From NCBI RefSeq assembly GCF_002878395.1, contig NC_061116.1, forward strand, positions 125,934,976 through 125,998,975: a DNA stretch of 64,000 nucleotides. The letters are read 5' to 3'. The position numbers and the translations under genes are program-made. Under the pieces are notes generated by a model. That model searched no databases. It saw only the letters and a program-made list of their open reading frames with translations, and was not told the DNA's origin. This document shows positions 59,803 through 64,000 of the stretch, in pieces (position 1 is the first letter of the stretch; the number at the start of each line of letters is the position of its first letter). The DNA comes from Capsicum annuum. Lineage: Eukaryota > Streptophyta > Magnoliopsida > Solanales > Solanaceae.

Positions 59803-62096
59803 ATGTCTTTGATAGCCGGGGATTATTATGACTACAACATGGGAGACTATGATTGTAGTAAGGGTTTTTATGGCTATGAAGTTGAGGGAGATTGTGGAGG
59901 CTATGAAAATAGCCATGATCAAAACATAGGCAGATTTGAAAGTTACTATTTTGAGGGAGAAAATGAGGTGAATGAAGTGCCTAGTGCTTATGGTGACTTT
60001 GGAGATGATGTAGGACTTCGTGATGGATCTTATGATGAAGTTAGGACATGTGAGGAGTCATGTACTCCTCACTCCAAACCTAGATTTGGTGTTAGGTATA
60101 ACCCTTTCGTTCGCAAACCTTATGAGATCGATGATGAGAATACACGTGAGAGTGTGAAGATTCATATTCTCCACCTTGTAGTACTTCTTATCAAGGTCGA
60201 TATAATATGAATGGTTATACTAGCTATAGTGTAGGTTGTCCAAGAAGAAGAAGAGGGTATGCATCTCCAAAACCGAGGGGTACTCATGTGTTTTACAATG
60301 TTGATCCAAGAAGGAGTGTACACTCTGGAAAGGTGACCATTTGTCAGATACCGAGCTGCCTCGTTGTGTTAAATGATAGGTACTATAGAAACTACATTGT
60401 TCCATCCATGGTTGATTACTAGGGGTTATTTTGCGAGCCTTTACTTGTTCCATACTTCTTGGACAAGTTTAAGGTTATCGAGAGGGTAAAAGTTGTCTTC
60501 TCCCAATTTAATTACCATGAGGAGGTGTGGTGTGATGTTTTTCCCATAATCTATGGTCATGTGAGCTAGGGCGCCGATTGGTTTGTACAACATAAAGTTC
60601 CAAATATGCAAAATTGGCCTAATATTATAAGAGACCGATGGGGAAATTGCCTCGAGACATACATTCTGCCCGGGCCGCAAAAAGAAGTTCCTACTTACTC
60701 CAATTCAAATTATTATGAGAGAGAAAAGATTGAGAGGAGTAAGGGAGTGAAAGGTGGTAATCCGAGAGTGGAAAAAGGAGAGGTTGTGTTGAGCAAAGTG
60801 AGGAAATTACCACCAAACCGTGCTAACTTTGGTTCTCTTTCTATTTCTATGGACATTTGTGTAGGTACCAACATGGTAAGCGAAGGCGACCAATGTCAAA
60901 AGGAAGTTGCTGCCCAAGCTTATGGAGGACCTTCACCTCACGGCAAGAAAGAGTCCAGTCAAGATCTTCAAGGTAAAATAGCTAACTCTTACACTTTAAT
61001 GTTTGTGAATGATAATTGATTGTCTAGTAATTCATTGAGTGTGAATAGTAGCTTACTTATTTATGAGTCTAATGATTCATTGCCTCTTGTTGATGATGTA
61101 CATATTGTGAGTGTGGATACACTAGTTGATCCTATTGATGATGAAATTGACTCCTCTTGTGAGATCAATTTATGTCCACCTAGTGTTGAATCCTATATGT
61201 TGAATGGAAGTACATCATCTTGTGTAATGGGTGTTGATCAACTTGTTTGTGAAAACTGTCCAACACTTGAGTATGAGTGTGATGTGCTTAATAGGACTCA
61301 AGTGAGTGAAGTATTTGAAAATGTTGGTCAACAAAGTGAGAATAAACCCGAGAGCTCTTCTTGGGGTAATATTGTGTTTGAAATATTCTTGAAACTTGAT
61401 ATTGATCATTTAGAGAGTGAGGAACTTACTTGTTCCAAATCTGTCCGTGAGGTAGATCACACTCCTTTTAGGTATAATGTCTTGTTTGAAGATAATTTAA
61501 ACACTCTTAATGAACCTAGTGGTGAAAATGATGGTATAGCTTGCCTCGGAGGCTATAGCCTATATGCTAACCCACTATGGTGTGATAACATTCCTCCTAA
61601 AGAGGGGAATCTCTTCTTGGAAGATGAGAGTACTCTTAAGGGTAAGGAATGTGTAGTTGTGGAAGCTACTTCTTCTTCTACTTTGGCCAATTTCATTGTT
61701 GAGAGTACTCATGGTGATTATTGGAAAACTAGTAGTGAGTACACACATGAGAGCACCTTAGTAGAAGTCGATTTGAGTGATACCTTTCCTTACTCTCTAT
61801 TTGCTTTGGATGATATGTATGTTATTGTAGAGAGTATGTCGTTTAGTTTGGGTATAGACCACGGGAAAGGGAAGTATTGTCGAGACCCGTGTCTATGGCC
61901 ACTTTTCCCATTTAACCCCGGTGCCAAATTTAGAAATGGTGATGTTGGTGCACCAAACTTTTTGCTTGGTCTACATGACAAGCAAAGTGTCACTCTTGAT
62001 GTATCCTATAACCAAATCCTTTGTACATCTTTTATTGAGTTTTTAATATTCCTTTCAAAGGATTCTTGGTTATATTGCAAATATGTGCAACCTTAG
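59803..62096 (+). pseudogene. Long G-type ORF of unknown function, nearly open (G3)
   Basis: Start ATG at 59803 (MSLIAGDYYDYNMGDYDCSK). Residues 1-110 are rich in Tyr, Gly, Asp and Glu. A frameshift near 60155 leads into EDSYSPPCSTSYQGRYN-like sequence joined to the frame at 60207, which then stays in one frame to 62096. It is broken only by stops at 60420, about 60567 and 61017-61019. At 60440-60600 it reads ERVKVVFSQFNYHEEVWCDV and a GH segment, like the late part of a plant gypsy protease. After 60780 come PPNRANFGSLSISMDICVGT, the motif VDTLVDPIDDEIDSSC (61112-61160) with NLCPPSVE, a DDMYVIVESMSFSLG region, and an end with RDPCLWPLFPFNPG and LDVSYNQILC. At 61017 G2 has Cys (TGT) where G3 has TGA. 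No known fold was recognised for the C-terminal two thirds. Confidence 0.65.
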
Positions 62097-62207
62097 CATA
62101 TTGAGATGATTTGTTATGCTAACCCTAACCCTCATGCCATGAGGAGTTTGTATTTGTTTGTCCTCTCTTCGATTTTGCAAGGTTTGGATTTGAGGTCGAA
62201 TCTTTTT

Positions 62208-62221
62208 CAAGAAGGGGAGGA
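62208..62221 (+). other. Polypurine tract of G3
   Basis: The sequence caagaaggggagga directly precedes the 3' LTR, identical to the A1 tract at 31067-31080. Confidence 0.88.
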
Positions 62222-62984
62222 TGACGCGGGACAAATGGCCATCTTATCTTTTGATGACATCTTTGGAGGCCAACATATAGAGGCTCAAGACTTGGTCACC
62301 TCGAGAATACAAGAACATGTATGGAGGACCCGTTTTGAGCATAACTTAAAGCAATCTCACGCGTGAAAGATTGCTTGGAGCATTTAAAATTGAGGACTCA
62401 CGGTTTTGGACCTTAATTAAGGGCATTTTGGACATTACACATGGTGTATTTACACACCATGGCCGCACCTATCATTAAGGGCAAAGTGGTCTTTTTGTCT
62501 TCTTTTGTAATACACTATAAATAGGTCATTTTAGCTTATTTCTTTGCAGATTTTGAATGATGAAGAATTGAAAGACATACTTTATCTCTTTTGAGTGTAA
62601 CACCCTTAATTGTAGGGCTTGGAAAAGTCATCCTTAGCATAGGGCTTGGAAAAGCCAATATTGATCTTTGCTTAAAACGGTAGATCTTGAGGTGAGTTCA
62701 TTCCCTTGGTGGTCACCGTAAGAGTGTGTTTTGATTGTTACATTCATTAGGGGTTAGTGTTGAAATACACTTGGTTCTAAATCTTGTAATAATCTTGGTC
62801 TCACTAGCTGTCTTTATTTTCTATGCAATTTCCCTTGTGTTTGTGTTGAATCCGTGACTTGTATCTTGTAATACTTGTGTTGTTATTTTGGCTGAAAGTT
62901 TCTCTCAAAGGGGTCATCGGGTTCTAGTTAATTGTTGGACTGTTTTGAGTAGCTTTTGAGCCTTCCATTGTCTTTTCCGTATCA
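62222..62984 (+). mobile_element. 3' LTR of G3
   Basis: 763 bp, from tgacgcgggacaaatgg to ttttccgtatca. It is close to the 5' LTR, with visible single-base changes and one ~50-bp length difference. Confidence 0.9.
62516..62525 (+). promoter_or_regulatory. TATA box in G3 3' LTR
   Basis: The sequence tataaatagg is a near-ideal plant TATA box. It follows cattaagggcaaagtgg and ttgtaatacac, blocks also present upstream of TATA in A and B LTRs. From this LTR transcription would run out of G3 into G2, antisense to the G2 ORF. Confidence 0.65.
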
Positions 62985-62989
62985 ATACT

Positions 62990-63832
62990 CTCATCTTCTA
63001 AGAAGAGATTTCCATATTTAAGAGGAATGTTGTTACACCATAGTGGGTTAACATATAGGCTATAGCCTCCAAGGTAAGTTATACCATTTTTTTCACCAGT
63101 AGGCTTATTAGGAGTGTTTATATCATTTTCAAACAAGACATTATACCTAATGAGTGCATGATCCAACCCATGGATATATTTGGAACAAGCAAGTTTCTCA
63201 CTCTCTAAGAGATCAATATCAAGTTTCAAAGCAGTTTCAAGCACAAGATTATCCCAAGAATAGCTCTCGGGTTCACTCCCCTTTTGTTGACCAACTTTTT
63301 CAAATACTTCACTCACTTGAGTTTGATTAATCACATCACATACATACTCAAGTGGTGGACAATTTTTACAAATAGGTTGATTAACACCAATTACACAAGG
63401 CGATGTACTTTCATTGAACATATAGGCTTCAACACTAGGTGGACATAAATTGATCTTACAAGAAGTGTCAATTTGGTCATCAATAGGATCAACTAGTGTA
63501 TCCACACTCACAACATGTACATCATCAACAAAAGGCAAAGAATCATTAGACTCACAAGTAAGTAAGCTACTACTCACACTTAATGGGCTACTAGCCATAC
63601 AATTATCAGTCATATGCACAAAAGTGTAAGAATTAGCTATTTTACCTTGAAGTTCTTGAGTTGACTCTCCTTTGTTGTGTTGTGAAGGTCCTCTACAAGC
63701 TTGTGCAGCAAATTCACTTCGACATTGCGCTCCTTCACTTTCCATGTCGGTACCTACACAAATGTCCTTAGAAATAGAAAGACAAACAATGTTAGCTCGG
63801 TTTGGTGGCAATCCCCTCACTTCGCTCCACAC
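62990..63832 (-). pseudogene. G2 ORF, N-terminal and central part
   Basis: Minus-strand frame open from 63832 to the G3 insertion. It contains LPPNRANIVCLSISKDICVG, then VDTLVDPIDDQIDTSCKINL, CPPSVE, VCDVINQTQVSEVFEKVGQQ and YLGGYSLYVNPLWC. The order and spacing are the same as in G3. The first codons shown are not the true start: homology to G3 continues upstream toward 64000, but a stop occurs near 63865 (gtgtaattt where G3 has gtgaaaggt). The last ~20 codons of the open frame below 62985 are read from the G3 LTR and are not native. Confidence 0.7.
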
Positions 63833-64000
63833 AACCTCTCATTTTTCCACTCTCGGATTACCAAATTACACACCCTTACTCCTCTCAATCTTTTGTATCT
63901 CATAAGTATTTGGATTAGAGTAAGTATTCACTTCTCTTTGCGGCTCGGGCAGCATGTATGTCATGAGGTGATTTCCCTACCGGTCTCTTACAACATTAGT

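Larger units (their letters stand above)
57746..62984 (+). mobile_element. Complete TGATAC-group LTR retrotransposon G3
   Basis: The 5' LTR is 57746-58561, internal region 58562-62221, and 3' LTR 62222-62984. Flanks are GTACT (57741-57745) and ATACT (62985-62989); the uninterrupted site can be read in G3's own ORF at 61629-61640 (agtactcttaag). Length is 5,239 bp. It has the primer-binding site, polypurine tract and one long, nearly open ORF. No RT, RNase H or integrase motif is present. It is inserted in the ORF of a sister element (G2), and is the youngest member of this nest. Confidence 0.93.
56441..64000 (-). mobile_element. TGATAC-group element G2, minus strand, interrupted by G3, continues beyond the window
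   Basis: The 3' LTR is 56441-57154 (starts tgatacaaaaacagcc, ends gtcccgcatca). The reversed polypurine tract tcctccccttcttg follows at 57155. The internal region is 57155-57745 and 62985-64000, separated by element G3. The reading frame of its ORF resumes after G3. The left flank is GCAAA in the G1 leader. The 5' LTR is outside the window. Confidence 0.85.

Noticed and set aside
57521..63832. Idea that the G2 ORF fragments are two separate genes
   Set aside because: They are two parts of one ORF separated by the complete element G3 with its target duplication.
1..64000. Bacterial-type features: CRISPR, operons, Shine-Dalgarno sites, rho-independent terminators
   Set aside because: The sequence is eukaryotic plant repeat DNA; the arrays seen have diverged units without equal spacers and there are no cas genes.

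Overview
The window looks like repeat-rich nuclear DNA of a flowering plant, most likely a eudicot of the nightshade family. This rests on low GC, no cellular gene, and nested LTR retrotransposons of a kind I associate with Solanaceae heterochromatin; no database was searched. I see no intact host gene, tRNA, rRNA or CRISPR array. Almost everything that can be explained is transposon.

The main theme is a group of related non-autonomous LTR retrotransposons, called here the TGATAC group, with subfamilies A, B and G. Their LTRs are 0.7-0.94 kb, begin TGATA and end TATCA, and carry a TATA box. They use a primer-binding site (tttggtatcaaagcc type, complementary to initiator-Met tRNA) and a polypurine tract near caagaaggggagga. 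Instead of gag-pol they carry a long ORF that I cannot assign. Copies are: B0/B1 (1-4330), A2 (6020-9775), A1 (27678-34766, TSD TTTTA), a D/B2 compound (35483-44057, TSD CATTA/CATTG), a solo LTR (42319-43055, TSD GGAAT), and the three-deep nest G1 > G2 > G3 (53855 to beyond 64000). G3 (57746-62984, TSD GTACT/ATACT) is complete.

A second theme is Ty3/gypsy chromovirus-like DNA. A decayed element lies at 16341-27242 on the minus strand and retains traces of gag zinc knuckle, protease, RT, RNase H and integrase. Its gag is split by a 2.96-kb solo LTR (22441-25400, TSD GATTC). Another 2.8-kb solo LTR (31806-34640, TSD ATTGA) sits in the 3' LTR of A1, and two fragments of the same LTR family lie at 356-1401 and 4331-5472. 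A LINE-type remnant (zf-RVT plus RNase H) is at about 14990-16180.

The 9.8-15 kb stretch is decayed LTR and AT-rich DNA. The 44-53.8 kb stretch is non-coding and built of direct repeats: a diverged 1.2-kb tandem dimer, a pair of ~1.1-kb direct repeats 5.5 kb apart, and two minisatellite-like arrays between them.

The most unusual points are the unassigned ORF shared by all TGATAC copies, with a conserved acidic/Cys motif, and the compound at 35483-44057, where one outer LTR is inverted although the target-site duplication is kept. That LTR is also an internal fold-back chimera. Together these look like a self-integration or strand-switch product.
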